From NCBI RefSeq assembly GCF_002831585.1, contig NZ_CP025113.1, forward strand, positions 4,975,001 through 5,039,000: a stretch of DNA of 64,000 nt. The letters are read 5' to 3'. The stretch is from Bradyrhizobium sp. SK17 (GTDB lineage Bacteria; Pseudomonadota; Alphaproteobacteria; Rhizobiales; Xanthobacteraceae). The notes beneath the pieces were generated by a model. It was not told where the DNA came from and did not search any database. It saw only the letters and a program-made list of their open reading frames with translations. Within the stretch, counting starts at the first letter, position 1, and every line of letters starts with the position of its first letter. The translations under genes and the position numbers were made by a program. This document shows positions 8,484 through 18,081 of the stretch, piece by piece.

Positions 8484-9608
8484 ATTCCCCAACTCATCTT
8501 CGGCCTGATCAGCCTCCTGATCCTGGCCCGTTTCATCTGGCCGCTCGACTGGCCGCTGCCGGCAAAGCTCGTCGCCGCGCTGTTCGTGCTGGGCGCCTTG
8601 CAGTTTCATCGCTGGAACAGATGGTCGTCGGGATCGGAGTTCTCGCCGGAGTTTCCGCGTCCGGTGGTCGCGCTGTTCAACTGGGCGTTCGGTGCGGTCG
8701 TGCTGCTGGCGCTGCTGCAACTGGCGCTCGATGCCGGGCTGATCGTCGCAGCAGCGATCCATGGCGGCTTCGTCGGTGCGCCTGACGGTGTACGCTACGC
8801 GCTTGCCGGCGTGGCGGCGATCGCGGCTGCGATCGGCGTCCATCAGGCGATGCGGATTCCGCCGCTGAAGGATGTCGAGGTTGCGATCCGCGGACTGCCG
8901 CGAGCGTTCGACGGCTACACCATCCTGCAACTGACCGACCTGCACATCAGCCGGCTGTTTCCCGTGTCGTGGGCGCGCGAAGTCGTGTCGCGAGCGAACA
9001 AGCTCGGCGTCGACCTGATCCTGATCACGGGCGATTTGATCGACGGCACCGTCGAGGCGCGGCGCAACGACATCGCACCGTTGCAGGACCTCGTGGCCGC
9101 CGACGGCGTCTACGTGGTCTCGGGCAATCACGAATATATCTTCGGCTACGATGTCTGGATGGCGCATTATGCGTCGCTCGGCCTGCGCTCGCTGGAGAAC
9201 CGGCACATCGTGCTCGAACGCGGAGATGGCCGGCTGGTGATCGCGGGGATCACCGACCGCGCCTCGCGCCGCAGGAAGCATCCGGTCCGCGACCTTGCCG
9301 CGGTGCTCGCCGGCGTCCCTGAGGGCGCGCCGATCATCCTGCTCGACCACCAACCGAGCGAGGCGCGCAACTCCGCGGCACACGGCGTCGCCCTGCAACT
9401 CTCCGGCCACACCCATGGCGGATTGATCGTCGGGATCGACCGCCTGGCCGCGCCCGCCAATGCCGGCTTCGTCTCGGGCCGCTACGACGTCGACGGGATG
9501 ACGCTCTACGTCAACAACGGCACCGCGCTGTGGCCGGGCTTTGCGCTGCGGCTCGGCCGGCCGTCGGAATTGACGCGGATCACGCTGCGGGTGGCGGGGG
9601 ACGCCTGA
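8484..9608 (+). CDS. membrane-anchored metallophosphoesterase (YkuE/YaeI type)
   Basis: A calcineurin-like phosphoesterase with an N-terminal membrane part. The metal motifs are in order: QLTDLHIS (D-x-H), LITGDLIDG (G-D), VSGNHEYIFG (G-N-H-E) and LSGHTHGG (G-H-x-H). About four hydrophobic segments precede the domain. The frame is open upstream of the first standard start (GTG 8586), and the extra residues (PQLIFGLISLLILARFIW then PLDWPLPAKLVAALF) look like the family N-terminal membrane segment. They have no ATG, GTG or TTG: the best start is ATT at 8484, a few bases after GGAGCGAGA. The product is 374 residues from ATT or 340 from GTG. YkuE removes cell-wall-linked phosphodiesters in Bacillus; the substrate here is unknown. 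Confidence 0.78.
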   Translation: MPQLIFGLISLLILARFIWPLDWPLPAKLVAALFVLGALQFHRWNRWSSGSEFSPEFPRPVVALFNWAFGAVVLLALLQLALDAGLIVAAAIHGGFVGAPDGVRYALAGVAAIAAAIGVHQAMRIPPLKDVEVAIRGLPRAFDGYTILQLTDLHISRLFPVSWAREVVSRANKLGVDLILITGDLIDGTVEARRNDIAPLQDLVAADGVYVVSGNHEYIFGYDVWMAHYASLGLRSLENRHIVLERGDGRLVIAGITDRASRRRKHPVRDLAAVLAGVPEGAPIILLDHQPSEARNSAAHGVALQLSGHTHGGLIVGIDRLAAPANAGFVSGRYDVDGMTLYVNNGTALWPGFALRLGRPSELTRITLRVAGDA

Positions 9609-9625
9609 GTGGTGCTATCTGTTCC

Positions 9626-9709
9626 GTAGGATGGGTAGAGCGAAGCGAAACCCATCATTCGCGCCGCGCGCAGAGATCGATGGGTTTCGCTGCGCTCTAC
9701 CCATCCTAC
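9626..9709. repeat. 31-bp inverted repeat between convergent genes
   Basis: The arms at 9626-9656 and 9679-9709 pair with a single mismatch (GTAGGATGGGTAGAGCG at the left end, and its complement at the right). It lies between the 3' ends of the phosphoesterase and YqaA genes and could act as a bidirectional terminator. It is a typical dispersed bradyrhizobial palindrome. Confidence 0.75.
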
Positions 9710-9728
9710 GCTTGCTACGCTCGCACAT

Positions 9729-10331
9729 TCAGCGGAACGACCAGGCGATGCCAACGCCGATTGCGGTGAGAAGTCCGAATCCGACCAGCCATCGATGATA
9801 CTTCTCGATCCACCGCACGAATTGCGGTCCCAGGATCAGGACGAGGGCGGCCACCATCGCGAAATGCAGGAGACGGCCGACCACGGCTGCGACCGTGAAG
9901 GTGAGAAGGTTCATCGATGCAACGCCCGCTGCGATCGCGATGAACTTGAACGGGATCGGTGTGAAGCTCTTGGCGATGATGATCCAGAGTCCCCACTCCT
10001 CGACGAGGTTCTGGTAGCGTCGGAAATTGTCCGACTGCCCGTACACCTCGACAAGCGTTTGTCCGACTGCGGCCCAACCGAGATGGCCGATGCCGTACCC
10101 GACCAGGGCGCCGGCCGACGAAGCCAGGACGCAGACGGTGCACAGGAAGAGGCTCCGCTCGGGCCGTATCAGCAGCATCGGCACCAGCAGCAGATCGGGC
10201 AAGACCGGCAGGATGGAGCTATCTGCAAATGCGATCAGCGCGAGCAGGGCAGGGCCCCATCGGCTATCCGAGAACGCTTCAGCGCGGCGCCGCCAGACGT
10301 CACGGCTTGTCGAGAAGAGAAACATCATCAT
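9729..10331 (-). CDS. YqaA/DedA-family (VTT domain) membrane protein
   Basis: A 200-residue inner-membrane protein of the SNARE-associated/VTT (DedA) superfamily, YqaA branch. Hydrophobic segments are near residues 28-52, 58-82, 135-160 and 175-198. The hallmark FTPIPFKFIAIAAGV (conserved basic residue and Gly after the re-entrant loop) is present. DedA-type proteins recycle undecaprenyl phosphate or move other lipids across the membrane; the YqaA branch is uncharacterised. A uppP gene lies 0.85 kb away on the other strand, which fits a role in lipid carrier metabolism, though this is inference. The first of three consecutive Met codons is used as start. Confidence 0.8.
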   Translation of the reverse strand: MMMFLFSTSRDVWRRRAEAFSDSRWGPALLALIAFADSSILPVLPDLLLVPMLLIRPERSLFLCTVCVLASSAGALVGYGIGHLGWAAVGQTLVEVYGQSDNFRRYQNLVEEWGLWIIIAKSFTPIPFKFIAIAAGVASMNLLTFTVAAVVGRLLHFAMVAALVLILGPQFVRWIEKYHRWLVGFGLLTAIGVGIAWSFR

Positions 10332-10726
10332 TGACCGACGCGTAACGGGCAGACCGGGCGAGCCATCGAACCAGGCTGGTCCACCTTATGTTCAATCGCG
10401 CTTGCGGTGAAGTCGCGCGCGAATTCGCCGACTTCGCTTGCAGCCGTTGCGCGCAATGCTCGGATGGGTGAGGACATGAGGCGTCGTCGGACCATAGCTT
10501 GCTCGCCCTCGCCAACATTGCGGCATTTGCGCGCACGATGGCGTGTTTCGGATCGGGCCGCGAAAATGTCTGCTGGATGTAAGGACGGTGTAAGTCGCCG
10601 ATCGTATGACGATGTCGGCGGCCGCAGTCGACGACGCGAAGCGTGCGAAGCCGCGCTGCAAGGCACGGACGAGCGATCTCTCTGCCATCGCGCGCAATGG
10701 TCGGGAGCCCATCCGGCGAAGGTGAA
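10332..10726. other. intergenic region, nothing recognised
   Basis: The 395-bp spacer lies between divergent genes. I see no convincing coding frame, RNA gene or strong dyad. It presumably holds the two promoters. Confidence 0.4.
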
Positions 10727-11077
10727 ATGCGAAGTGGCGTGCAATTGGCGTGCATCACGGTCTTGGTCTGGTCGGCATCCGGCGCCTCCGCGCAGGCGGT
10801 GGAATGGCGCTATTGCCTTGCGGTGTCGCAAGCCGAGCAGAGAGTCTACATGTCGTACCCGTTCCAGTGCGCCACCGACGATTTTCCGAAGCTGGAGCGC
10901 GTGCTCCGGGAGTCGCTGACCCGTGCAGGCGTTTCGGTCGACACCGTGCAGTGCCCGAGGGGCAGCGATGAGCGCAGCATCCTGGCGATGCGCGACCACG
11001 CCATCGCTTTCAATCGACAAACGCAGATCACCGCGGTCGATGTCAAATGGCGTCCCGGCGCGCGTCTTTGCGAATGA
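10727..11077 (+). CDS. exported hypothetical protein (116 aa)
   Basis: A 116-residue protein with a signal peptide at residues 1-24 (RSGVQLACITVLVWSASG then ASAQA). The mature part has four cysteines (in WRYCLAV, FQCATDDF, VQCPRGSD and the C-terminal RLCE), suggesting one or two periplasmic disulfides. The segment FPKLERVLRESLTRAG is a likely amphipathic helix. I do not recognise a named domain. An in-frame start 84 bp upstream exists but encodes no signal-like sequence; GAAGG before 10727 supports the shorter start. It is followed 105 bp later by uppP on the same strand. Confidence 0.6.
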   Translation: MRSGVQLACITVLVWSASGASAQAVEWRYCLAVSQAEQRVYMSYPFQCATDDFPKLERVLRESLTRAGVSVDTVQCPRGSDERSILAMRDHAIAFNRQTQITAVDVKWRPGARLCE

Positions 11078-11182
11078 CGGTGCCTTGCGGCTTTCGAACT
11101 CCGGCTGAGATGTCCACGAACGCGCACGTGACGCGCGGACAGCATCGGGAAGCCGAGTGATCGGCGCAATGAACAGGTACCA

Positions 11183-12052
11183 ATGGCAAGCACATGCACG
11201 CAGGGAATCGACACCGGCTTCGTCGCGCTCGGCTACGGAAAGGTTGCGGCGCTCGGGGTCCTGCAAGGAATAACCGAGTTGTTGCCGATCTCGTCCACGG
11301 CACACATGCGCCTGGTGCCGGCCGTGCTGGGTTGGCAGGATCCGGGATCGGCGTTCTCCGCGGCCATGCAGCTTGCCGCGGTTGCAGCCGTCGTCAGCTA
11401 TTTCTGGCGGGACGTGCGTGCGCTGGCGACGAACTCCATTGTCGCAATGGCGCGCGGGCAATTGCAGGACCCGTGGTTTCGTCTCGCGTTGTGGATTGTG
11501 CTGGCAACGATCCCCATCGCCGTCGCGGGATTGTCGGCGTCCAAACTTCTGAACACCTGCAATTCGCCGCTTCGCGGCGTCGTGGTGATCGGATGGGCTT
11601 GCGTTGCGATGGCGGTCCTGCTCGGTGCGGCGGAGATCTATGCCAGGCACCGGCGGACGATCGGCGAAGCCCGCCTGCTCGATGCGATGCTGGTGGGACT
11701 GGCCCAGGTGGGCGCCCTGATCCCTGGCGTCTCGCGTTCGGGTTCAACCCTGACCGCGGCGCTTGCGCTCGGCTTCAAGCGGGATGAAGCGGCGCGCTTC
11801 TCGTTCCTGCTGGGTTTGCCCGCGATCACCCTGGCCGGGCTCAAGGAACTGTGGGAACTGTACCATCTCGATCTCGATCATCACGCCTGGTCGGTGTTGA
11901 TCGTCGGCCTCGTGGTTGCTTCGATTTCGGCATTCGTGGCGATCTGGAGCCTGATGCGCGTGCTCGAACGCTTCTCCAGTTGGCCGTTCGTGATCTATCG
12001 CTTCGTCCTCGGCCTCGTCATCCTCGTGGGCGCAATGGCCGGGGTGCTTTGA
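11183..12052 (+). CDS. uppP: undecaprenyl-diphosphatase UppP (BacA)
   Basis: A 289-residue polytopic membrane enzyme that dephosphorylates undecaprenyl diphosphate, recycling the lipid carrier for peptidoglycan and other envelope polymers. The two active-site regions are clear: LQGITELLPISSTAHM (the Q/E-x-x-x-E motif, here with Gln first, and the essential His) and IPGVSRSGSTLTAAL (P-G-x-S-R-S). At least seven membrane segments follow the BacA pattern. The linker AIYARHRRTIGEARLLDA is shorter than in E. coli BacA. Neighbouring YqaA and LprI-like genes also act at the envelope. The ATG at 11183 has only a weak AGG upstream. Confidence 0.88.
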   Translation: MASTCTQGIDTGFVALGYGKVAALGVLQGITELLPISSTAHMRLVPAVLGWQDPGSAFSAAMQLAAVAAVVSYFWRDVRALATNSIVAMARGQLQDPWFRLALWIVLATIPIAVAGLSASKLLNTCNSPLRGVVVIGWACVAMAVLLGAAEIYARHRRTIGEARLLDAMLVGLAQVGALIPGVSRSGSTLTAALALGFKRDEAARFSFLLGLPAITLAGLKELWELYHLDLDHHAWSVLIVGLVVASISAFVAIWSLMRVLERFSSWPFVIYRFVLGLVILVGAMAGVL

Positions 12053-12095
12053 GCCGGGCGCAATCGCATATGGTGTGAGCAGCCCATGTGAGCGC

Positions 12096-12184
12096 CGTCA
12101 TGGCCGGGCTTGTCCCGGCCATCCACGCCTTTCTTCGCTGGAAACAAGACGTGGATGCCCGGGCCAAGCCCGGGCATGACGACG
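12096..12184. repeat. palindromic repeat, CCGGGCTTGTCCCGG family, copy 2
   Basis: Same family as 8125-8210: CGTCATGGCCGGGCTTG and CCCGGCCATCCACG on the left, CGTGGATGCCCGGGC and GGGCATGACG on the right. It lies 44 bp after uppP and may end its transcript. Confidence 0.78.
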
Positions 12185-12354
12185 CGGAAACGCCAGTTTC
12201 AGAGCCTTTGGTGTCGCCTGCGACAGCCTTACTTTGAGCTGAAGTCTGCGGCAGGCGAAGCGGCAGATCTCCGGTGCATCATTCCCTTGATCTCATTTCG
12301 GACGCTTTTGTGCGGCGATGGTTGGCGAAAGACGCTGGGCAGGATGATTGGGAC

Positions 12355-12756
12355 ATGGTGATGCTTTCGCGAGGGCCTGTCATTGTCGCGACGATGCTCG
12401 TGCTCGGGACATTACCGGCCCGCGCGCAGCAAAGCGCCGAGTTCGATGCGTGCATGGACAAGGCCGAAGGGATGTCGACCAAGATGCTCGATTGCGGCAA
12501 GACCGAAATCGCCAAGTGGGATGCGCGGCTCAACACCGCCTATCAAGCCCTTCTCGCGAGATCAAAGGGCGAGGCGCACGCGCAATTGCTCGGCGAGCAG
12601 CGGGACTGGCTGAAGCATCACCTCAGCGAAACCCGTCGCCTCGCCAATGACCCCAACAACGGCTCCGTCGCGTTCCTCGACTCCCAGGCGTTCGAATTGA
12701 AGGACATCGCCGACCGCACGCTGCTTCTTGAAAAGCGCGCCAAGGCGGTGCGGTAG
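12355..12756 (+). CDS. LprI-like lysozyme inhibitor family protein (DUF1311)
   Basis: A 133-residue exported protein. The signal peptide (VIVATMLVLGTLPARAQ) ends near residue 24. The mature domain begins FDACMDKAEGMSTKMLDCGK and continues EIAKWDARLNTAYQALLAR and LGEQRDWLKHH, the layout of DUF1311 (two Cys, then W-D-x-x-L-N-x-x-Y and R-x-W-x-x). Mycobacterial LprI inhibits lysozyme, whereas most proteobacterial members are uncharacterised periplasmic proteins. Three possible starts lie close together (ATG 12355, GTG 12358, ATG 12361). The gene follows a palindromic repeat and ends in a repeat-rich spacer. Confidence 0.75.
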   Translation: MVMLSRGPVIVATMLVLGTLPARAQQSAEFDACMDKAEGMSTKMLDCGKTEIAKWDARLNTAYQALLARSKGEAHAQLLGEQRDWLKHHLSETRRLANDPNNGSVAFLDSQAFELKDIADRTLLLEKRAKAVR

Positions 12757-12828
12757 ACGGTGCCGGCTTGATCGTGAGCGAGGAATGTGGGCTGGCGACT
12801 TGTCCGCGGCACCTCGTTGAGCGAACGC

Positions 12829-13021
12829 GGAAGCAAGTAGGGCGGGTTAGCACAGCGTAACCCGCCGATCAGATCGGAAGGTCGGCGGATTACGCCTTCG
12901 GCTAATCCGCCCTACGCTTGCTTCGCTCATCCGGGCTACGCCTGCTGAGGCGTAGCCCGCCGACCAGCCTCCTACCGGTAACAATTTGTCGGCGGATTAC
13001 GCCTCAGGCGCCCTACGCTTG
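12829..13021. repeat. cluster of palindromic repeats between convergent genes
   Basis: An inverted repeat has arms at 12829-12851 and 12901-12923, containing GTAGGGCGGGTTAGC and its near complement GCTAATCCGCCCTAC. It is followed by degenerate copies of the same words (GGCGTAGCCCGCCGACC, GGCGGATTACGCCTCAGG, CTACGCTTGCTACG). Several dispersed elements have inserted or duplicated here. I see no coding sequence inside. Confidence 0.65.
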
Positions 13022-13576
13022 CTACGTTGGGGAGCTATGGGCCTGCGCTCTCCTTTGCCAACGAATCATCAGATCAGCGAGCGTGTCTGCCGATAGTTGT
13101 CCGTAGCTGCCACCTAGCGACGCATTGTAGCCGAGCATTGCCGTCTCTTTTCGGGCAAGCCACCAACCATTCCACTGTGAGTCATTGTACCAGACCAGCT
13201 TCATGTCCTGAGGCGCTGGAGGCAAGGCTGGCTTGGCAATGAAGTTTGTCACGTTTTGCCATTGCGATCGAATGCGGCGCAAGAAGAACACGCGTGTCTC
13301 GAAACCTTTCGCATCCAGGGTCAGCGAATTTGCTCCCGGTAGCAGCTGAAGCGCAATTACGACCGTGCCAACGCCAAAAAATATAGCAGTAAGCCAACCC
13401 CAGATTGGGTGGGTGCCATCGCGGATTTGAAGCCAACCCACGGCGGCAAATACCAAGCAAATTACGACGGGTTTCAGCAACTTCCCGTAGGAGGGATACA
13501 AAGTAACCGGGCCAGGAAATCTGGACAGAAGGCTATCGGCATCAGCGTCAGAGGTCGACATTTCCGTCGTGTTCAT
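13022..13576 (-). CDS. two-TM membrane protein, PH-domain-like (STM3941-type)
   Basis: A 184-residue protein with two membrane segments near residues 34-50 and 58-80 (ICLVFAAVGWLQ and LTAIFFGVGTVVIAL). A beta-rich cytoplasmic part follows: SLTLDAKGFETRVFFLRR, then WQNVTNF and VWYNDSQWNGWW. This layout, a hairpin then a small PH-like barrel, resembles STM3941-type proteins of unknown function. The C-terminus has GGSYGQLSADTLADLM, where a Tyr/Leu-rich helix would pack. An AGGGGAACA ribosome site supports the start. The 3' end touches a repeat cluster. Lower GC and codon use than the neighbours hint at later acquisition. Confidence 0.55.
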   Translation of the reverse strand: MNTTEMSTSDADADSLLSRFPGPVTLYPSYGKLLKPVVICLVFAAVGWLQIRDGTHPIWGWLTAIFFGVGTVVIALQLLPGANSLTLDAKGFETRVFFLRRIRSQWQNVTNFIAKPALPPAPQDMKLVWYNDSQWNGWWLARKETAMLGYNASLGGSYGQLSADTLADLMIRWQRRAQAHSSPT

Positions 13577-13604
13577 TGTTCCCCTGCCCCCTCGAGATAG
13601 GCGA

Positions 13605-13632
13605 AACGCCCGGGGCGCGAACCCCGGGCGTT
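13605..13632 (-). terminator. terminator hairpin after nrdJ
   Basis: An 11-bp perfect stem, AACGCCCGGGG with CCCCGGGCGTT, and a 6-nt loop lie directly after the nrdJ stop. The T-run on the minus strand is short. Confidence 0.65.
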
Positions 13633-13638
13633 GCTATC

Positions 13639-16600
13639 TCACGAACACCCCGTCGTGCTGCCGCAAGTATCGCACTTCATGCACGTCCCGTTCCGCACGA
13701 GCGTGAAGTTGCCGCACTCCGAGCACATCTCGCCTTCGTAGCCTTTTGCTTTCGCTTCGGCGCGACGCTCGGCCTTGGACGGGGCGGCGGCTGCGGCGGT
13801 GCCGGGCTTGCTCCACTGTTGCAGGGCCTCGAGCTTCTCGGTGGGCGAGAGGTCGTGGCTGACTTCCTGCTTCAGGGCGACCGCGCCTTCGATGGTGTCG
13901 GAGGCGCCGCGCGCGGTGGCGCCGTGCGAGGCCAGCGAGGTGACGCGGTTGCCGCCGGCGGGGGCGTTGTCGGCGTTGGCGCTCACCGCGGCGGAGCCGC
14001 CGCGCATGATGACGAGGTTGTCGGTGCGCGAGCGGGTGAGGCCCTTCGACAGATACTTCGTCGCCTGGTGGTGCGGCGCCTCTTCCGGCTGCTCCTTGCC
14101 TTCCTCGACGCCCTTGCCGAGCGCGTCGAAGCCCGACTCGTTCGGATCGACATGGGCGAGATCGAAGCGCGACATGTAGCTCACCGCGAGCTCGCGGAAG
14201 ACGTAGTCGAGGATCGAGGTCGCATACTTGATCGAGTCGTTGCCCTGCACCGGACCCGCGGGCTCGAAGCGGGTGAAGGTGAAGGCGTCGACATACTCCT
14301 CCAGCGGCACGCCGTATTGCAGGCCGAGCGACACCGCGATGGCGAAGTTGTTGATGAAGGAGCGCAGCGCCGCGCCTTCCTTGTGCATGTCGATGAAGAT
14401 CTCGCCGAGCCGGCCGTCGTCATATTCGCCGGTGCGGAGATAGACCTTGTGACCGCCGACCACAGCCTTCTGGGTGTAGCCCTTGCGGCGATCCGGCATC
14501 TTCTCGCGCTCGCGCATCACGACGATGCGCTCGACCAGCTTCTCGACGATCTTCTCCGAGACCTGGGCGGCGCGCGCGGCCATCGGCTTCTCGTAGAGCG
14601 CCTCCACCGCATCGTCCTCGTCCTCATCGTCGGAGATGAGCTGCGAGTTGAGCGGCTGCGACAGCTTCGAGCCGTCGCGGTACAGCGCGTTGGCCTTCAG
14701 CGCCAGCTTCCACGACAACAGGTAGGCGGACTTGCAGTCCTCCACCGTGGCGTCGTTCGGCATGTTGATGGTCTTGGAGATCGCGCCCGAGATGAACGGC
14801 TGCGAGGCCGCCATCATCCGGATGTGGCTCTCGACCGACAGGTAGCGTTTTCCAATTTTGCCGCAGGGGTTGGCGCAGTCGAACACCGGATAGTGCTCGG
14901 CCTTCAGGTGCGGGGCACCTTCGACGGTCATCGCGCCGCAGATGTGGACGTTGGCGGCCTCGATCTCGCGCTTGGTGAAGCCGACGGCCTGGAGCAGGTC
15001 GAAGCCGGGGGCCGCGATCGCCTCGGCGTCGATGCCGAGCGTGTTGCGAATCAAGTCCTCGCCGAAAGTCCACTTGTTGAAGGCGAACTTGATGTCGAAC
15101 GCGGTCGGCAGCGCCTTTTCCACCTTGGCGATGGCTTCATCGGTGAAGCCCTTGGCCTTCAGGGTCGAGGCGTTGATCCCTGGCGCATTGGACAGCGAGC
15201 CGTGGCCGACGGCGTAGGCCTCGATCTCGGCGATCTCGCTCTCGCGATAGCCGAGCGCGCGCAGCGCCGACGGCACCGCCTGGTTGATGATCTTGAAGTA
15301 GCCGCCGCCGGCGAGCTTCTTGAACTTGACCAGCGCGAAATCGGGCTCGATGCCGGTGGTGTCGCAATCCATCACCAGGCCGATGGTGCCGGTCGGCGCC
15401 ACGACCGTGGTCTGGGCGTTGCGATAGCCGTTCACTTCGCCGAGCGCCAGCGCGTCGTCCCAAGCCAGCTTGGCATGCGCGACGATGTCGGCTTGCGGGC
15501 AGGAGGCATGATCGAGCGGCACCGGGTTGACCGCGAGCGCCTCGTAGCCACCGGCATTGCCGTGGGCGGCGCGGCGGTGGTTGCGGATCACGCGCAGCAT
15601 GTGGGCCGCGTTTTTCTTGTAGCCCGGGAAGGTGCCGAGCTCGGCCGCCATCTCCGCCGAAGTCTTGTAGGAGATGCCGGTCATGACAGCGGTCAGCGCG
15701 CCGCACAGCGCGCGGCCTTCCTTGCTGTCATAAGGCAAGCCCATGGTCATCAAGAGGCCGCCGATATTTGCAAAACCGAGGCCGAGGGTGCGGAATTCGT
15801 AGGACAGCTCCGCGATTGCCTTCGACGGGAACTGGGCCATCATGACCGAGATCTCCAGCACGATGGTCCAGAGCCGGCAGAGATGCTCGTAGGATTCGAC
15901 GTCGAACCGCTTGGTGGTGCTGCTGTAGAACGTCAGCAGATTGGCCGAGGCGAGGTTGCACGCCGTGTCGTCCAGGAACATGTATTCCGAGCACGGATTG
16001 GAGGCGCGGATGTCGCCGGACGCCTTGCAGGTGTGCCAGTCGTTCATCGTGGTGTTGAAGTGCAGGCCGGGATCGGCCGACGCCCAGGCGGCGTAGCCGA
16101 TCTTCTCCCAGAGGTCGCGGGCCTTGAGAGTCTTGGTGACCTTCTTGGTGGTGCGGCCGACCAGATTCCAGTCGCCGTCGGTTTCCACCGCGCGCAGGAA
16201 GTCGTCCTTCAGCGACACCGAATTGTTGGAGTTTTGGCCGGAGACGGTGAGGTAGGCTTCCGAATCCCAGTCGGTGTCGTAGATGTCGAACGTGATCTCC
16301 TTGTAGCCTTGCCTGGCGAACTGGATCACGCGCTTGATGTAGTTGTCGGGCACCAGGCTGCGGCGCGCGAGCTTGATCTCGCGGCGGAGGGCAGGGTTCT
16401 TCTCGGGATCGAAGCAGTCGTCGCCGCTGCCTTCGCAGTTCACGCAGGCCTTCATCACGGCCTTGAGGTGCTTCTGGTTGATCTTGGAGCCGGTGACCAG
16501 CGCCGCGACCTTCTGCTCCTCCTTCACCTTCCAGTCGATATAGGTCTCGATGTCGGGATGGTCGGCATCGACCACGACCATCTTGGCCGCACGACGCGTG

Positions 16601-17418
16601 GTGCCGCCCGACTTGATCGCACCGGCGGCGCGGTCGCCGATCTTGAGGAAGCTCATCAGGCCCGACGAGCGGCCGCCGCCGGACAGCTTTTCGCCTTCGC
16701 CGCGCAGGCTGGAGAAGTTCGAGCCGGTGCCGGAGCCGTATTTGAACAGGCGCGCCTCGCGCACCCAGAGGTCCATGATGCCGCCCTCGTTGACGAGGTC
16801 GTCGCCGACGCCCTGGATGAAGCAGGCATGCGGCTGCGGATGCTCATAGGCCGACTTCGATTTCGTCAGCTTGCCGGTCTTCCAGTCGACATAGTAGTGG
16901 CCCTGGCCGGGGCCATCGACGCCGTAGGCCCAATGCAGGCCGGTGTTGAACCATTGCGGCGAGTTCGGCGCGACCATCTGCTTGGCGAGCTGCCAGCGCA
17001 GTTCGTCGAAGAACGCCAGCGCGTCTTCCTCCGACGAGAAGTAGCCGCCCTTCCAGCCCCAATAGGTCCAGCAGCCGGCGAGGCGATCGAATACCTGCTT
17101 GGCAGAGGTCTCGCCGACGATGCGCTCGTTCTCGGGCAGCGACGCCAAGGCGTCAGTGTCGGGTACCGAACGCCACAGCCACGACGGCACGGTCTCTTCC
17201 TCGACCTTCTTCAGGCGCGCGGCGACGCCGGCCTTGCGGAAATACTTCTGCGCCAGCACGTCGGAGGCGACCTGCGACCAGAACTCCGGAACCTCGACGT
17301 TCTCGGCACGGAACACGACCGAGCCGTCCGGGTTGCGGATCTCCGAGGTGGTCAAGCGGAAATTGATCCCGGCATAGGGAGATTGTCCGCTGGTGGTGTT
17401 GCGTCGTTCAATTCGCAT
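13639..17418 (-). CDS. nrdJ: adenosylcobalamin-dependent ribonucleotide reductase (class II)
   Basis: A 1259-residue class II ribonucleotide reductase that makes dNTPs using adenosylcobalamin instead of a diiron subunit. Recognisable blocks are [55 protein letters not shown], the [20 protein letters not shown] active site and [19 protein letters not shown]-terminal zinc-ribbon tail has paired Cys ([26 protein letters not shown]). Length and tail match the alphaproteobacterial vitamin B12-dependent form. It is a single gene with a hairpin terminator after it and a long upstream region holding an NrdR-box-like sequence and dyads. I found no cobalamin riboswitch in that region. Confidence 0.95.
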   Translation of the reverse strand: MRIERRNTTSGQSPYAGINFRLTTSEIRNPDGSVVFRAENVEVPEFWSQVASDVLAQKYFRKAGVAARLKKVEEETVPSWLWRSVPDTDALASLPENERIVGETSAKQVFDRLAGCWTYWGWKGGYFSSEEDALAFFDELRWQLAKQMVAPNSPQWFNTGLHWAYGVDGPGQGHYYVDWKTGKLTKSKSAYEHPQPHACFIQGVGDDLVNEGGIMDLWVREARLFKYGSGTGSNFSSLRGEGEKLSGGGRSSGLMSFLKIGDRAAGAIKSGGTTRRAAKMVVVDADHPDIETYIDWKVKEEQKVAALVTGSKINQKHLKAVMKACVNCEGSGDDCFDPEKNPALRREIKLARRSLVPDNYIKRVIQFARQGYKEITFDIYDTDWDSEAYLTVSGQNSNNSVSLKDDFLRAVETDGDWNLVGRTTKKVTKTLKARDLWEKIGYAAWASADPGLHFNTTMNDWHTCKASGDIRASNPCSEYMFLDDTACNLASANLLTFYSSTTKRFDVESYEHLCRLWTIVLEISVMMAQFPSKAIAELSYEFRTLGLGFANIGGLLMTMGLPYDSKEGRALCGALTAVMTGISYKTSAEMAAELGTFPGYKKNAAHMLRVIRNHRRAAHGNAGGYEALAVNPVPLDHASCPQADIVAHAKLAWDDALALGEVNGYRNAQTTVVAPTGTIGLVMDCDTTGIEPDFALVKFKKLAGGGYFKIINQAVPSALRALGYRESEIAEIEAYAVGHGSLSNAPGINASTLKAKGFTDEAIAKVEKALPTAFDIKFAFNKWTFGEDLIRNTLGIDAEAIAAPGFDLLQAVGFTKREIEAANVHICGAMTVEGAPHLKAEHYPVFDCANPCGKIGKRYLSVESHIRMMAASQPFISGAISKTINMPNDATVEDCKSAYLLSWKLALKANALYRDGSKLSQPLNSQLISDDEDEDDAVEALYEKPMAARAAQVSEKIVEKLVERIVVMREREKMPDRRKGYTQKAVVGGHKVYLRTGEYDDGRLGEIFIDMHKEGAALRSFINNFAIAVSLGLQYGVPLEEYVDAFTFTRFEPAGPVQGNDSIKYATSILDYVFRELAVSYMSRFDLAHVDPNESGFDALGKGVEEGKEQPEEAPHHQATKYLSKGLTRSRTDNLVIMRGGSAAVSANADNAPAGGNRVTSLASHGATARGASDTIEGAVALKQEVSHDLSPTEKLEALQQWSKPGTAAAAAPSKAERRAEAKAKGYEGEMCSECGNFTLVRNGTCMKCDTCGSTTGCS

Positions 17419-17933
17419 GGTCGAGCCCCGTCTCTTCTTCTGCCCGGCCCCACGTTTCTCGCAGGTGCCGGAATGTTATCTGTTCGCGGACATCAGGAGC
17501 GCGCGAGCACGCCTCCCGTCGTCCGCAGCTCAGCCGGTGGATCCGGCCTGTTTTCTCTGCACCGCGCGGCGCCGGTGCGACCCGGCCCTGCGGCGGCACG
17601 ATCCCTGGCGGGTTACCCGACTGGGTCGGGTCCTCCGGGTCATGCATTCAACGCCCCAAAACGCTTCACGCGACACGTCACGCGTACGCTTCTTTGCGGG
17701 CCGGTTGCGGCCTCTGTTTCCGGGTCCTTGGCGGCCCGTTCCGTCGTCCCGACGCGGCCCAAAATCAGGGCAGAACAGCCCTTCACCCGCGGCCCGAAGG
17801 CCTGGCGGAGTGGTCAATTTTGGAACCCTTGTGGGAGCGACCGGCGGGACCCAAACACACTCGCGCCGAACAGGTTGGAAGCTAGGCCATGTCCGTCACG
17901 CCCGTCAAGGACTAGTACGAGTTTCTGAATCAA

Positions 17934-17949
17934 ACACTAAATATGGTGG
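17934..17949 (-). promoter_or_regulatory. candidate NrdR box upstream of nrdJ
   Basis: ACACTAAATATGGTGG agrees with the NrdR box consensus ACACTATATATAGTGT at 13 of 16 positions, including the outer CACTA and GTG. NrdR is the ATP/dATP-dependent repressor of ribonucleotide reductase genes. Only one box is evident, whereas NrdR usually binds a pair, so this is a candidate only. Confidence 0.4.
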
Positions 17950-18027
17950 AAAGGTTGGGATAACAGGGGTCGGTGCCGCGCCTGTGATCGAGCCAACTAT
18001 CGGTGAGTCCTCAGGGATTCCCAAGCC

Positions 18028-18081
18028 AAAAAAATTCGTCTCGCCTGTGGATCAGAGCTTCGCCCCGCTGTTCACAGGCGA
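18028..18081 (-). terminator. terminator-like hairpin in the nrdJ upstream region
   Basis: On the minus strand TCGCCTGTG (18081-18073) pairs with CACAGGCGA (18049-18041) around a 23-nt loop with an inner AGC/GCT pair. Five to six bases later come seven T (18034-18028). No minus-strand gene precedes it, so it would end a small RNA or attenuate the nrdJ leader. Confidence 0.4.

Noticed and set aside
17800..17900. GCGGAGTGGTC reminiscent of a tRNA-Ser/Leu acceptor and D-arm
   Set aside because: No T-loop GTTCGAATC, no anticodon stem and no acceptor pairing follow.
13576..17928. A very long open frame on the plus strand opposite nrdJ
   Set aside because: It is the antisense shadow of a well-conserved 1259-residue enzyme. 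High GC leaves the opposite frame open, and the translation is Arg/Gly/Val/Asp-rich without domains.
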